Positions 36,401 to 44,495 of a stretch of 64,000 nt of DNA are shown here, piece by piece. Source of the stretch: Bog-950 sp035299425 (GTDB lineage: Bacteria > Bacteroidota > Bacteroidia > Chitinophagales > LD1); assembly GCA_035299425.1 (NCBI GenBank), contig DATGWP010000181.1, positions 1-64,000 on the forward strand. The letters run 5' to 3'. Below the pieces are notes generated by a model. The model did not search any database, had not been told where the DNA came from, and saw nothing but the letters and a program-made list of their open reading frames with translations. Positions within the stretch are counted from its first letter, which is position 1. The number at the start of each line of letters is the position of its first letter. Both the position numbers and the translations under genes were made by a program.

Positions 36401-36439
36401 TTTGATAGTTGTGTGGGTGATAAATAACATGGCTGACAT
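27404..36439 (-). CDS. Giant T9SS-exported repeat protein A (3011 aa)
   Basis: Secreted surface protein of 3011 residues. The signal peptide ends near residue 37 (NNDLQA). It is followed by a GNWSAPATWSPSGVPAPGDD segment typical of Bacteroidota beta-helix proteins. Next come three tandem units of about 288 residues (markers NNGGxLxGGS, TKTIGGT, CTVAGNL, TWMSNT), a linker region ending WVIGTNDRN, and about four units near 80 residues (FTPGTGTVVFNG, QAIxGTA). Then come Ig-like domains (VKWQRDPNTGTFADI; TICDLGTASLSATASAG and a close repeat) and a type A sorting domain in the last ~80 residues (MYPNPTDNQVFIAV ... LLAAGIYMVTVASNG). Ser, Thr, Gly and Asn dominate the composition. Adhesion or biofilm function is inferred. 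A start at 36430 (MLFITHT) is equally possible. It lies 404 bp downstream of its paralog. Confidence 0.92.
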   Translation of the reverse strand: MSAMLFITHTTIKSVTNGLLFLFLLLIAVGYNNDLQAATKTSAATGNWSAPATWSPSGVPAPGDDVIIHGGHVVTVNGAYTCNNLDLGDATSGTTTVTVTTGNSLTINGAVRINPNNLASTFTLDAGAGTINMNGTFTSWSTSGTNSIRVSTGTFNITPAITINATTQNVTFTGAGTINFRNAFTDRYNKLVTFASCVVNFYNNYTVNTTAASWAAKGTAVFKGSASVVTPTTNLTLFNVQVDTNVTLASAAGTVVVGGNVVLSSGSVFTANKDFEIQGNWTNNGGILSGGSNTISFSGSTKTIGGTVGTTFPNLQIGVAASTTSVTMSRHNRCSNFTINGVSAARTFTLTTGDSLAIGGDLTINQATSNNTNQLAVNGGICTVAGNLVFAGTSTTTSRIGRVGVTSGVFRLAGTVTWMSNTVIATEVITVSTGSIVFDSPVTMGSASATMSITGAGSIYFNGTSATSFTFGGATAPSFSTASASNVYFAKGFTNNTNALTFHAASNTYLSGNGTITPSAAITFGHLLTTASAVDTIATGAAVIVAGNTTLASGSVLVLNQSLQLNGSWTNNGGTLNGGSNTVVLNGATKTIGGTSATAFPNLQLGAAASNGTYTVNSSISCNNLTFHSASNLRTLTISVGNTVAIAGNLTINQGTSAVTNTLAVNAGTCTVAGNLIFSGTNNGSYITRVAVTTGAFSVAGTVTWASNTAVTTEVISATTGTLTFGSPLTMGSGSGTLTVSGAGNIYFNGNTSTSFAFGGASTVPVFTTAAGCNLYFARGFTNNTNALTLNATSTATFTGHGTITPNAAITFGHVTISAAVNDTLASGSGAVIVKGDLTIGSGALFKANKDFEVAGNWTNNGGTFDGGTYTVIINGLTKTIGGTSATTFYNLQIGNTAVILNYTANKNITCNNLVFNGINTARTLTLSTGITLTINGNLTMNQPTGAVVNTLAVGAGTCTVAGNLVFAGTSNTATRIARVQVTSGSFTLNGSITWMSNTSSATEVITTATGTVTLANSVTMGSGSGTISVTGAGIINFNGSSAPCLAFGGATAPVLASAYGSTINFNSGLTATTTALTFAVGSTQVFRGTATLTTTSAVTFGNFQITSGHTITMAGNMSVKGNWNNNGTFVPSTYGVTFNGGTIQTVIHSGGETFYNLTVSPFGGVIQILNDVLVTNSLNLNGANIDLNGYTLTLGNSAGAALVYSAGQMYGGSFKRWFPASAITSTTGNKYGLFPIGTSLEYRPITINSTVSPTTAGYVTATHANVAGATVVTYTDNEGANIEQIANMHSDVSTSGLAGGTYNIDVRFTDMGSVGSVSNLKLLTYTGSTMGSYGTHTTTTGPVEQPVGHRTGLTVSNLNNEWVIGTNDRNATPMYRYVYSRKTGNWNDVTVGNSTWSYTPGGSGASCNCLPTSSGYATIETGHTVTVSFSDSVKFLDIDTGGALVVPVARTLNVTSSLEAFGTGTFTVNGTLNVGNELKLSSATSPTVNNNVNVYGYFTLPAGANYTQSGGTLTVDGDMTLSGALSIASGADFDFNGAGARLYGTGTFTTASGGSFPLNNNKLIMPGAAITIGTAGTNTTVALGTGSIVNNLGSVTVYGNVTGTGTSVWINNANSVLKSSGAILSTGILDASISPNTVEYTGSGAQTIKVPLTTYYELKATNAGTKTMGGDIIVDGVLTLGGSVLLNESTNILSGDGGLTMSGTSELRLSRSTDVSVYPELDGAYNLTGGTVTITQTADSCVVHAGQYYNLKLNGSAPYDLTGVNNIANNLDIQSTAYLNDNTTLTVGGTFTYSSTGTTTLHDSIAVNGLVISAGTINDGEGTINVFGTGGFTRSSSATFNATTGNVYFTGSGAQTLGGTATSHTFNNLFISKTSGTVTVGGSATSMILAANLTLNSGTLDKGTAATITMAGGSWIINSGSFTPGTGTVVFNGASDQAIKGTSASASFNNLTVNNPGFTLTAEESVTTLNISGNLTLTDGELDAGTATTINVTGGNWTSNAGIFTPAGSNVIFSGTGAQAINGTATSQNFYSLTTNKSAGTLSVAGSTDTLTIDGNHSILAGTFNVGTADIINLHGNWSMTGGTFTNTGSTVVLNGSGIQLISSTGAFNSLEMNNPTGYASLGTNITVNGTLALNNGLIHTNAYTVVIPATATVTGASAVSYINGNEQMFVPNSAAPTETFAIGDGSGYAPVTIAFTGTTTGSGSVTAYTTGGDDADIANSGISSDKSVNRAWTLANSGVSGFTSYDATYYYPALEIDGGANTSYFFVKRYSGGVWNNTTTGTRAGTSTQATGETVFGKVIVGEKETLTIDVQPADTTVCTGTVVLLVANSSSLPAPAVKWQRDPNTGTFADITGGMDGSVYTGYTSDTLRIANPAGLGAYRYRAIYSNVNGSVTSDTADLTVNTAPTVTASLGDTICDLGTASLSATASAGVLNWYETASDTDIINTGTTYTTPVISSTFTYYAGALAGGCPSASRTAVTALVTEVPTVASTTPGSVCDAGTVNLAATASAGTISWFAASSGGSALATGGSYTTPSISTTTNYYVDATLNGCTTGTRTAVAAIVSTTPTATIAYQSCGGVDGNTTIQIGHTGGTAPYTYKLNSGSFTATDTVHIANESNQNYYVRDTYGCTSSATNYTATTIDPARIANVGSSSTCSCASHGEGREVYLTNSSGDLIAIVNDMGHDLGDITATVYTRSNPVVLTNNQGGTDAALSRSFVLDFAGTNLSPAVEVKFPFTNAEFNELVSASLATPAAGDDVALVSDLGSTQYEGPTEDDTYNTSDATLLLHHTQLSSGSLLGGKYVTIGLTANGEHWLHGNGNNSPLPVKLVSFEATANAAAQQVETKWVTSLEIDNDYFTVERSADGVNFSEAGQVDGAGNNTTTLTYSFTDTKPLGGTSYYRLKQTDFDGKFTYSHVVAVNLNGQAAISMYPNPTDNQVFIAVSNPGKEVDLSIFDLNGRQLYSQHFEGETFKQQQTLSLQVKDLLAAGIYMVTVASNGTEMKQKLVVN
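30350..31090 (-). repeat. ~80-residue coding repeats in giant protein A
   Basis: Related segments with a QAIxGTA-type core start about every 240-246 bp (near 30378, 30620 and 30866). The equivalent block occurs in the paralog near 39590-40350. Units have diverged at the DNA level, so this is an older duplication than the module repeats upstream. Confidence 0.7.
32940..35640 (-). repeat. Three tandem ~288-residue coding modules in giant protein A
   Basis: The anchor CCAATAGTTTT recurs at 33795, 34662 and 35526 (spacings 867 and 864 bp). The anchor for the TWMSNT/TWASNT segment recurs with matching spacing near 33450, 34318 and 35181. The paralog downstream has one such module, which accounts for most of the 563-residue size difference. 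Confidence 0.88.
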
Positions 36440-36843
36440 TTAATCATTAAAAAAAATCTTATACAAGTCCTAATCTTTACGGGCTGTAGATTTGTCAGTT
36501 TCAGTTTGCGCTATGTTTCACACAAGCATTATCTTGTATTCTTAAGTTTAGTGTATGTAAATGACTGTTGCCAACCGGAAGCTGACATTGAAAAACAAGC
36601 ACTTACGAATAAATTTCTTGTTTAAACGTATGTTGTATAGAGAGATTAGCGGGCTAATTGGCCGTATTTATGTCATGTTATGAGAAAATATTGCATAACA
36701 GATTAAAACTTGTAAAGAATTTAATATTCCGGCCTGGCCGGCCCGGAATTTATTGTGTTAAGCGGGTTTATATTAATAAAAAAGAGGGCAGCAGCGCAAA
36801 TATCAGCGCTACTGCCCTCTTTTATAGAGAGAAAAAAAGGTGT
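36440..36843. other. Intergenic region between the giant paralogs
   Basis: This 404-bp AT-rich region contains a terminator at 36781-36833 and a short GC-rich palindromic patch (ATTCCGG/CCGGAAT, 36726-36749). No exact TAnnTTTG promoter for protein A was found on the minus strand. An 86-codon plus ORF at 36658 crosses the terminator and is considered spurious. Confidence 0.5.
36781..36833 (-). terminator. Terminator of giant protein B
   Basis: AAAGAGGGCAG (36781-36791) pairs with CTGCCCTCTTT (36822-36832), with an inner AGCGC/GCGCT stem. On the minus strand CCCTC runs into TTTTTT. It begins about 10 bp past the stop at 36844 and could act in both directions. Confidence 0.85.
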
Positions 36844-39800
36844 TTAATCCAGAATCAGTTTCTGCTTATACTCGGTACCATTGCTGGCTACATTTACCAT
36901 ATAAATACCTGCAGCTAGCAATTGTTTTACCTGTAGCTTTAGCACTTGTTCTGTTGTGCTTCTGTTACCCTCGAAAGATTGTTCGAAGAGCCTACGGCCA
37001 CTAACATCGTGTATAGATATGGCAATTTCGGTTCCCGGATTGGCCACAGCTACAAACAAATCGTCTTCGGCAGGGTTAGGATACATGCGCACGGCGGTCT
37101 GCTCGCCCATAGCCACTGCTACCACGTTAGAATAGGTAAAATGGCCATCAAAGTCAGTTTGTTTTAAGCGGTAGTACGAAACACCTGTTAAAGGTTTAGT
37201 ATCATTAAACACGTAGCTAACAGCGGTGGTACTATTGCCTGTGCCTTCTACGCGGCCTGCTTCGGTAAAGTTAATTCCATCGCTGCTTCTTTCTACTGTA
37301 AAGTAATCATTGTTTATCTCCATGCTGGTAACCCACTTTGTTTGTACTTGTTGCAATACAGGTTTAGCAGTAGCTTCAAAAGAAACCAGTGTTACCGGTA
37401 GCGGGCTACCGTTGCCACCGCCATGTAACCAGTGCTCGCCATTAGCCGATAACCCTATTTTCACAAACTTGCCATTAAGTATGTTGCCGGTTCCCATATT
37501 ACGGTGAAACACAAGCATAGTAGCTGCAGCAGAGTTATAAGTAGAATCTTCATCCGGACCTTCATACTGTGTGCTGCCTATATCTGCTATGCTATTGATA
37601 TCATCAGCCGTTTCAGGCGTAACAGCAGATGCAGTCATCAAATCGCTTAACTCGGTGTCTGTAAAAGGGAACTTAACTTCTACTGCTGGTACTAAGTTGG
37701 TGCCGGCAAAATCAAGCACATAGTTTTTTCCCAGGGCAGCTGAGTTACCACCTTGATTGTTGTTTATAATTACAGGCGAAGCCTTGGTGTAAACAGTGGC
37801 TGTAATGGTACCCAGGTCGTGGCCCTTATCGTTTATTACAGCTATCAGGTTACCCAAGCCATCGGTAAGGTATACATCGCGACCCTCGTTAGATGAAGGA
37901 CAGCTGCAACTGGTAGAACCAAGCGCCGAAGGAACTTGTGTAGGCACAGGTGCAGTAGCAGCATAGTTGGTAGGGTCTGATACGCAGTTGTTATTATCCT
38001 TTACATAGTAGTTATTGCTAGAGCCGTTAGCCACATGTACGGTATCGGTGCTGGTAAAAGTTACATTATCTATACTGTATAAAAATGGCCCCGTGCCACC
38101 CGCTGGTGTTACACGTATAGTGGTGCTGCCGTTTACACCCGCACACGATTGGTAGCCAATAGTAGCCACCGGCTTGCCTGCAACAGTTGCAGTTACAGCT
38201 GTACGGCTGGCAGTAGTACAACCGTTGCTGGTTGCATCTACATAATAAGGGGTAGTAACAGCTATAGAAGGAGTGGTAAAGGTGGTGCCGCTGCCCAGCG
38301 ATGGGCCGCCCGATGAAGCTGCATACCAGTTAATAGTTCCCGCACTGGCTGTAGCCCCTAAATCTACCGTACCTGCATCGCAACGCAGGGCCGGCGTGGT
38401 ACCGGTAATAGTTGGTGTAGTGTTTACTGTGGCTACCACAGCTGTGCGCGAGGCAGTAGTACAGCCAACGCTGGTAGCCTCCACATAGTAAGTTGTAGTG
38501 CTGCCTATGGATGGTGTTACAAAACTTGTACCCGTGCCTAAAGATGAACCACCACTTGCAGCTGCATACCAATTAATAGTACCTGCACTGGCCGTAGCAC
38601 CCAGGTTTACAGTACCGGCATCGCAACGCGCTGCCGGTGTAGTACCCGTAATAGTTGGAGTAGTGTTTACTGTAAGTGCAGCCTGGTTAGAGGTAGCACT
38701 GCCGTTTATATTGGTAAATACTGCGCGGTATTTATAGCTACCCAGGCCGGTTACATCCGAAATTGTAAGCGTACTGGTTGTAAAGTTGCTGTATACGCTA
38801 CCATCCATACCAGCAGTAATATCGGCAAAGGTACCCGTGTTAGGGTCGCGCTGCCATTTTACCGTTGGTGCCGGTGTAGAGGTAGAAGTGCTGCTGAAAA
38901 TAGTACCCAGGCCTGAGCATACAGTGCTATCTGCAGGATGAGTAGCAACTGTTATAGTTGCTTTCTCTCCAATCTGTATTTTGCCAAAATCTGTTTCGCC
39001 GGTAGCCTTAGTACTGCTGGCAGTTTTTGTTCCTGCTGTGGTAGAATACCAGGTAACGCCGGTTTTGCGGCGTATTTCAAAGTTGGCCGGTGTAGTACCT
39101 AAGTCGCGGTCGCCGGCTGCAAAGTTATAAGTTGGTGAGTAGGAAGTAAACCCTGCTACACCGCTATTAGTAAGGGTCCAGGTACGGTTAACGCTCTTGG
39201 TAGGGTCTATACCAGAGTTATTAATATCAGCGTCGTCGCTACCCGATGTGCAGGCAATAATTGAGCCCGAGCCACTGGTAGTGCCTGTAAACTCTACCAA
39301 TACCGGAGCATAAGCCGAGCCATCACCCACATCAAATGTTCTTGCCGGGGCGGCTGTATTGGGTATATATATTTCTTCATTTCCGTAAATGTATTTCAGC
39401 GCATCGGCACCACTTACAGTACCGTTGGCAGCTATAGATACACGGTTGGCACCGGTTATCAGGCGGCCACCTACAAAGGTAAGCGAATCGGCTACCGACA
39501 CTATAGAAGTGCTGCCATCTATAGTAAGGTCCTCCAAGGCTTTGTTTATTGTAAGTTTATAGAAACCCTGCGAAGTTGCAGAGCCATTTATAGCCTGCGC
39601 AGTGCTACTGTTAAAAGTAACTTTACCGGTACCATAGGTAAATGAGCCACCGTTATTTGTCCAGTTACCACCGGCATAAATATTTACTGCGGTACCTTTA
39701 TCAAAAGTGCCGGAAGTAATGGTCATGTCCGAGTTTAGTGTTAATGCTGTGGCACTACCGCTTACGCTCAATGTGCTGGCTGTTTTATTTACCGAAAGCT

Positions 39801-42800
39801 TATTGAATGTATGGCTGGTAGCCGTACCGTTTATAGCTTGCGCCACACTACCGCTAAAGGTTACCCGGCTGGTACCAGGTGTAAAGGAGGCGCTATCCTT
39901 TGTCCAGTTGCCTGCCGTCATAAAAATATCGGCCGCAGTACCTGCGTTAAATGTACCGGCTGTTAAAGCCATATTACCGCTAAGCGTAAGTGTAGTTATA
40001 CTACCCCCCACAGCCAAAGCAAATCCGGTTTTATTTACAGTAACATTATTAAAGGTGGTTGCGCTGGCTAACCCCTGTATGCTCTGGTCAACGGCAGTGC
40101 TGTTAAATGTAACAGTGCCGGTGCCGGCAGTAAAGCTACCACCGTTGTTAACCCAGTTACCACCCGTCATATTTATATCTGCAGCGGTACCTTTATCCAA
40201 TACACCCGCATTCAATGTCATATCGCCGCCAACATTTAGTGTAGTAGTACTACCCCCTACGGTAACTGTGTTAGATGGCTTATTTACGCAAAGTGAGTTA
40301 AAGGTTTGTGAAGTAGATGTTCCACCCAAAGTTTGGCTGCTGGTTCCTGTAAAATATACTGTACCTGTAGATGGTGTAAAGGTAGCACCGCTGGCTTTGC
40401 TCCAGCCGCCGCTGCCTTTTACATTTATACTGTTTCCGGCGGTATTGATAGTTCCCGCAGTCATAGTAATACCACCTACCGCAATACTGTCGTTCAGCAA
40501 GCTGCTGCCGCTGGTGTTATGGGTAAATGTTCCGTCTATAGTAAGTACGCTGTTGTTATTTAAAAAGGCCGTATTCAGCACATCCAGGTTATTGGTAATA
40601 CTGCTTACTGCGCCCAGGTCGTAACCGTGGGTACCATTCAGTTTAAGGTTATAGTAAGGCCCGTCGTTTACCACGGCGCTATCGCCGTTTTGGGTAATGG
40701 TAACAGTACCGCCTGTAAGGCTATAACTGCCCCGCAGTTCAGGGTATACATCTGCATCTGTAGTCCGGGTCATCTTCAGCTCTGTACCGCTGGTCATAGT
40801 TAAGTTAGCATTGCCCGATAGTACAAATGAACCTTCCTCTAAAACTACCGAGCCGCCTATGCTCACAATGCTATCTACCGGCACATTGCCTACCAGCGAT
40901 TTGGTTCCGCTGTTAGATACAACCAGTGAGTGGTAGCTTTCGGCAGGCACTTTAATATTTTGCGCGCCGCTTCCGTTATAAGTCACTATATTAGGTGATG
41001 TAATGGCATCCAGTGTTCCTGTAGCTAACAACGCACCGGTTACTTTCAATTCCGAATTGGCATTGTTTATCCAGGTAGAGGTAACATCAGTACCGGTCAA
41101 ATTACCGTTGATAGTAAGTGAGCCTAAGTTATTTATAATAGTATTGGCAGCCAGGGTTACATGGGTATTGGCACCCGATGTTCCAATAGTCAAAGAAGTT
41201 CCTTCAGCAATGGTTTTATCATTGGTTATGGCCAGGGCACCGCCGGCATTGGTGGTAAAAGTACCGGTACCGCTCAATTCTGAGTTTACCCCGCTAAAAG
41301 CGATGGTAGCGCCCGATGAAAGGCTCATGGCGCCATTTATAGCCATATCACCGGTTACAGTCAGTGTTCCGCTGCTATGGGTATAGGTAGCGCCCGAGTC
41401 AAGCGTAAACCAGCCCGATACGGTTACATTGCCCGAAAATGTTTGCGATGATGTTGGGCTAAACAAAAGTTCGCCCGTAACATTCAGCGTTCCGTTATTG
41501 GTAAAGGTAGCCGTGCCAAACATATCCATGTTGCCGGTCACGTTAAAAACCTTAGTTGCATTTATTACCAGTGCACCGGTATTCATTATATCCAAAAACT
41601 GTACAGTATCAGTAGCAGTTACGGTAACCGTATGGCCTGCTTCAATTACGGCGTAGCCGCCGGCAGTTGGCAAGCAGCTGCAAGCTGCGCCTGAGCCACC
41701 GGCTGTATAGCTCCAGGTACCGGTTGCACTGTTATCGTTCCAGTTACCCGTTTTGCGCGAGTAAACATAAGTATACAAAGGCGTGCCGTTTCTATCATTA
41801 GTACCTATTACCCACTCATTGTTAAGGTTAGTAACCGATAAGCCCGTGCGCTTGCCTGTAGGCCCGCTTATAGGCCCTAAAGTAGCCGAGTGTGTTCCGC
41901 AACTGCCCATTACCGAACCCGTATAGGTTACCAGTTTCAGGTTCGCTATATTGCCCGCAGTACCCATCTGCGTAAACTTTACATCCAGGTTATACGTACC
42001 GCCCGCCAGGCCCGAAGTAGTAATATCCGAATGCTGGTTTGCTATCTGTTGAATATTCGATCCTTCATTATCTGTGTAAGTAACATTTATACCACCCGTA
42101 GCATTGGTATGCGTAGCCATTACATAACCGGCAGTAACCGGGTTAACCGTTGAGTTAATAGCAACAGGCCTGTATTGGTTAACATGCCCTATAGGAAATA
42201 AGCCATAAAACGAACCGGAGTTGCTGGTAATGGCCGCCACCGGAAACCAACGCTTAAAAGTACCACCATAGGCTATACCGGCACTACGACTTAGCGCAGC
42301 GCCTGCGCTGTTACCTAAGGTTAAAGTATAGCCATTCAAATCAAAATTTGTTCCGCTCATGGTAAGCGTATTTGTTACCATCACGTCGCTCAGCAATTTT
42401 ACTGTAGCCCCTATCTGGCTGCCGGTTAACTTATAAAAAGTTTCACCGCCGCTGCGGTTTATGGTTTTGGTGCCCGACCCGTTAAAGGTAACAGTGTAAG
42501 TACCTGGTGCAAAAGTTCCATTATCGGTCCAGTTACCTTTTACATAAAAATTGCCGGCAGCTGTTAATGTAGCGCCAGAGCCAATGGTAATGTTAGCCAG
42601 GGTAAGCGTGGCATTAGGTGTTAATGTACCGGTACCGGTAAATACCATATTTGAGCCCGTTGCCATGGTTAGGGCTGTGGTATTAGTGGTTAAACCCTTT
42701 GCAAAATTAAGTGTGCCGCCATAGGCAGCAGTCAAAACAGGAGCCGTGCCACCACCAAAAGTAAGTGAAGGAGCCGATGTGCCGTTGAAGTTTATTTCGC

Positions 42801-44190
42801 CCGAGCTGGTAAGCGCAATAGTGCCGCTCTTATCGCCCTGCGTAATAGAGCTATTAAAATTAACAGTACCCGTACCCACCGATATTACTTCGGTAGCTAC
42901 AGCCGAGTTGCTCATCCAGGTAATGGTGCCTGCCAGTGTAAAGGTACCGCTGGTTATTGTTATATTATTTGTGCGCTTGGTGCTATTGTTGCTACCCGAA
43001 AATATGAGGTTGCCGCCAACGGTACAAGTGCCGGCCCCTACCGATAATAAAGATGATTTATTATCTCGTGAGGGCTGCGCCAGGGTAAGATTACCGGTAA
43101 CCGTTAAAGTTTTTCCCGAACTGATTGTTACCGAACGGTTATTATCCGGAGTGGAATAAGTTAAAGCAGCTACCGTAGTGTTTTGAGAAATTACCACGCT
43201 GATATCGGCACCGTTACCGCTACCTATTTGCAGGGTAGGCAATGTAAGCGCCGAGCTGCCGCCTATAGTTTGCGTAGTGCCCGAGCCCTTCATAGTAAGT
43301 GTTACTGCTCCGGCTACTAATGTACCGTTATTTACAAAGTTACCATTTAGCTGAAAGTTATCGCTCATGGTAAACGTGGCCGAAGAGTTAACCGTTAGGG
43401 TTCCACCCACTGTTAAGGCACCCGTAGCCGAAAATGCCAGCGTGGTAGATGCGCTGCTCATTATGTTAACTGTATTAAGCGTAATATTTTTGGTAGGGGT
43501 AATAGTTCCGGTGCCATAAAAATTAGCCGTACCCACATTATTCCATGATACATTGCTGCCGCTTATAGTATAGTTGCCATAAAAGTTAACGGTGCAACCT
43601 GTGTAAAAAGTAAACTGGTTATGCGCGTCAGAAAAGTTTGAACCAAAGGTAATGGCACCACCCCCGGTAAATACAACATGCTGGTCATTATCGGTAAGGT
43701 TTACCGCCGCTGCAAAATACATAGAACCCGTACTTACCTGAAAGGTGTTGCTGCCGCTGGTTCCCCAGTGCGAAAATGTTCCGTTAAAATACATATCACC
43801 GGGGCCTGCATCTATAGTATAGTCCGAGCCTCTGTTCCAGGCATTAAAATCCAAATCGCCGGTTACCGTAAGGCTGTTACCTGCAGTTATAATTTTTACA
43901 ATAGTGTTGCTTGAGTTGTTATGCCCTATAATTAAATCGCGGCACACGTAATCACCATCTACGGTTACAGTTCTACCGCTGTTTATTATTACATTATCGG
44001 TATCGCTGGGCACCCCGGCGGGGCTCCAGATGCTGGCATTGCTCCAGTTACCATTGCTGGTAGCAGTTTTGGTATTGATAGCCAGTGCCGGAATAGATAA
44101 CACTAATGCTAATAGCATTGCGGCAGTAGTAATCCAACCTGGGGTTGAAAAACTATCGGGGGACCTTAAATGAGTAGCCTTGTTTTCCAT
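36844..44190 (-). CDS. Giant T9SS-exported repeat protein B (2448 aa)
   Basis: A 2448-residue paralog of protein A, in the same order: an N-terminal hydrophobic segment (about 20-36, after a Thr/Ser-rich start), GNWSNASIWSPAGVPSDTD, one ~288-residue module (NNGTLVAG, TQTIGG, CTVGGNLIF, TWMSNS), the linker ending WVIGTNDRN, about five ~80-residue units (VxVGGSxTxL, GGNWxNNGGSF, QAINGTATS), Ig-like domains (VKWQRDPNTGTFADI; two close copies of RCDAGTVxLGATASAG) and a type A sorting domain (MYPNPAEDDLFVAV ... LLAAGIYMVNVASNG). The N-region before the hydrophobic core is longer than usual, so an internal start could be the real one. It should be exported by T9SS and anchored at the surface. Confidence 0.92.
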   Translation of the reverse strand: MENKATHLRSPDSFSTPGWITTAAMLLALVLSIPALAINTKTATSNGNWSNASIWSPAGVPSDTDNVIINSGRTVTVDGDYVCRDLIIGHNNSSNTIVKIITAGNSLTVTGDLDFNAWNRGSDYTIDAGPGDMYFNGTFSHWGTSGSNTFQVSTGSMYFAAAVNLTDNDQHVVFTGGGAITFGSNFSDAHNQFTFYTGCTVNFYGNYTISGSNVSWNNVGTANFYGTGTITPTKNITLNTVNIMSSASTTLAFSATGALTVGGTLTVNSSATFTMSDNFQLNGNFVNNGTLVAGAVTLTMKGSGTTQTIGGSSALTLPTLQIGSGNGADISVVISQNTTVAALTYSTPDNNRSVTISSGKTLTVTGNLTLAQPSRDNKSSLLSVGAGTCTVGGNLIFSGSNNSTKRTNNITITSGTFTLAGTITWMSNSAVATEVISVGTGTVNFNSSITQGDKSGTIALTSSGEINFNGTSAPSLTFGGGTAPVLTAAYGGTLNFAKGLTTNTTALTMATGSNMVFTGTGTLTPNATLTLANITIGSGATLTAAGNFYVKGNWTDNGTFAPGTYTVTFNGSGTKTINRSGGETFYKLTGSQIGATVKLLSDVMVTNTLTMSGTNFDLNGYTLTLGNSAGAALSRSAGIAYGGTFKRWFPVAAITSNSGSFYGLFPIGHVNQYRPVAINSTVNPVTAGYVMATHTNATGGINVTYTDNEGSNIQQIANQHSDITTSGLAGGTYNLDVKFTQMGTAGNIANLKLVTYTGSVMGSCGTHSATLGPISGPTGKRTGLSVTNLNNEWVIGTNDRNGTPLYTYVYSRKTGNWNDNSATGTWSYTAGGSGAACSCLPTAGGYAVIEAGHTVTVTATDTVQFLDIMNTGALVINATKVFNVTGNMDMFGTATFTNNGTLNVTGELLFSPTSSQTFSGNVTVSGWFTLDSGATYTHSSGTLTVTGDMAINGAMSLSSGATIAFSGVNSELSGTGTFTTNAGGALAITNDKTIAEGTSLTIGTSGANTHVTLAANTIINNLGSLTINGNLTGTDVTSTWINNANSELKVTGALLATGTLDAITSPNIVTYNGSGAQNIKVPAESYHSLVVSNSGTKSLVGNVPVDSIVSIGGSVVLEEGSFVLSGNANLTMTSGTELKMTRTTDADVYPELRGSYSLTGGTVTITQNGDSAVVNDGPYYNLKLNGTHGYDLGAVSSITNNLDVLNTAFLNNNSVLTIDGTFTHNTSGSSLLNDSIAVGGITMTAGTINTAGNSINVKGSGGWSKASGATFTPSTGTVYFTGTSSQTLGGTSTSQTFNSLCVNKPSNTVTVGGSTTTLNVGGDMTLNAGVLDKGTAADINMTGGNWVNNGGSFTAGTGTVTFNSTAVDQSIQGLASATTFNNVTVNKTGFALAVGGSITTLTLSGNMALTAGTFNAGTAADIFMTAGNWTKDSASFTPGTSRVTFSGSVAQAINGTATSHTFNKLSVNKTASTLSVSGSATALTLNSDMTITSGTFDKGTAVNIYAGGNWTNNGGSFTYGTGKVTFNSSTAQAINGSATSQGFYKLTINKALEDLTIDGSTSIVSVADSLTFVGGRLITGANRVSIAANGTVSGADALKYIYGNEEIYIPNTAAPARTFDVGDGSAYAPVLVEFTGTTSGSGSIIACTSGSDDADINNSGIDPTKSVNRTWTLTNSGVAGFTSYSPTYNFAAGDRDLGTTPANFEIRRKTGVTWYSTTAGTKTASSTKATGETDFGKIQIGEKATITVATHPADSTVCSGLGTIFSSTSTSTPAPTVKWQRDPNTGTFADITAGMDGSVYSNFTTSTLTISDVTGLGSYKYRAVFTNINGSATSNQAALTVNTTPTITGTTPAARCDAGTVNLGATASAGTINWYAAASGGSSLGTGTSFVTPSIGSTTTYYVEATSVGCTTASRTAVVATVNTTPTITGTTPALRCDAGTVDLGATASAGTINWYAASSGGPSLGSGTTFTTPSIAVTTPYYVDATSNGCTTASRTAVTATVAGKPVATIGYQSCAGVNGSTTIRVTPAGGTGPFLYSIDNVTFTSTDTVHVANGSSNNYYVKDNNNCVSDPTNYAATAPVPTQVPSALGSTSCSCPSSNEGRDVYLTDGLGNLIAVINDKGHDLGTITATVYTKASPVIINNNQGGNSAALGKNYVLDFAGTNLVPAVEVKFPFTDTELSDLMTASAVTPETADDINSIADIGSTQYEGPDEDSTYNSAAATMLVFHRNMGTGNILNGKFVKIGLSANGEHWLHGGGNGSPLPVTLVSFEATAKPVLQQVQTKWVTSMEINNDYFTVERSSDGINFTEAGRVEGTGNSTTAVSYVFNDTKPLTGVSYYRLKQTDFDGHFTYSNVVAVAMGEQTAVRMYPNPAEDDLFVAVANPGTEIAISIHDVSGRRLFEQSFEGNRSTTEQVLKLQVKQLLAAGIYMVNVASNGTEYKQKLILD

Positions 44191-44495
44191 AATTGTCTTT
44201 ATTATAATTTCTCTTGTTTTACCCCTAACTATACAGCCCGGGGTGTGTAATAAGAAAAAAGCTAATAACAGCTTATCTCCCTTTACGCTATGGTTACAGC
44301 GTTGTTACAATCTGCAGGTATTTATTCCACAAGTCTTAATTAGTGTATTGCAAAAAAATAATTTGCCCTTAAAAAGTAATTGACTTTCAATTAATTGCCC
44401 CAAACAGGGTTTCATGTGCCATAAAAAACCATCCTTTTACTTGACAAAGTTTGAGTTGTAATTTATATTAATGCTAAACCCAAACTTAAACAGCT
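44191..44495. other. Intergenic region upstream of giant B and the small ORF
   Basis: This divergent 305-bp region is AT-rich. The only clear signal is a plus-strand sigma70-like promoter (44441-44469). No Bacteroidota -7 element was found for the minus-strand giant gene. Confidence 0.45.
44441..44469 (+). promoter_or_regulatory. E. coli-like promoter (TTGACA-N17-TATATT)
   Basis: TTGACA (44441-44446), 17-nt spacer, TATATT (44464-44469). This fits a canonical sigma70 promoter rather than the Bacteroidota TTTG/TAnnTTTG type. A start near 44476 would leave a 20-nt leader before the small ORF at 44496. Confidence 0.4.

Noticed and set aside
39707..40624. 305-codon plus ORF opposite giant protein B
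   Set aside because: Antisense shadow of the ~80-residue repeat block; its Val/Leu/Pro-rich product follows from the complement of GGT/ACC-rich codons.
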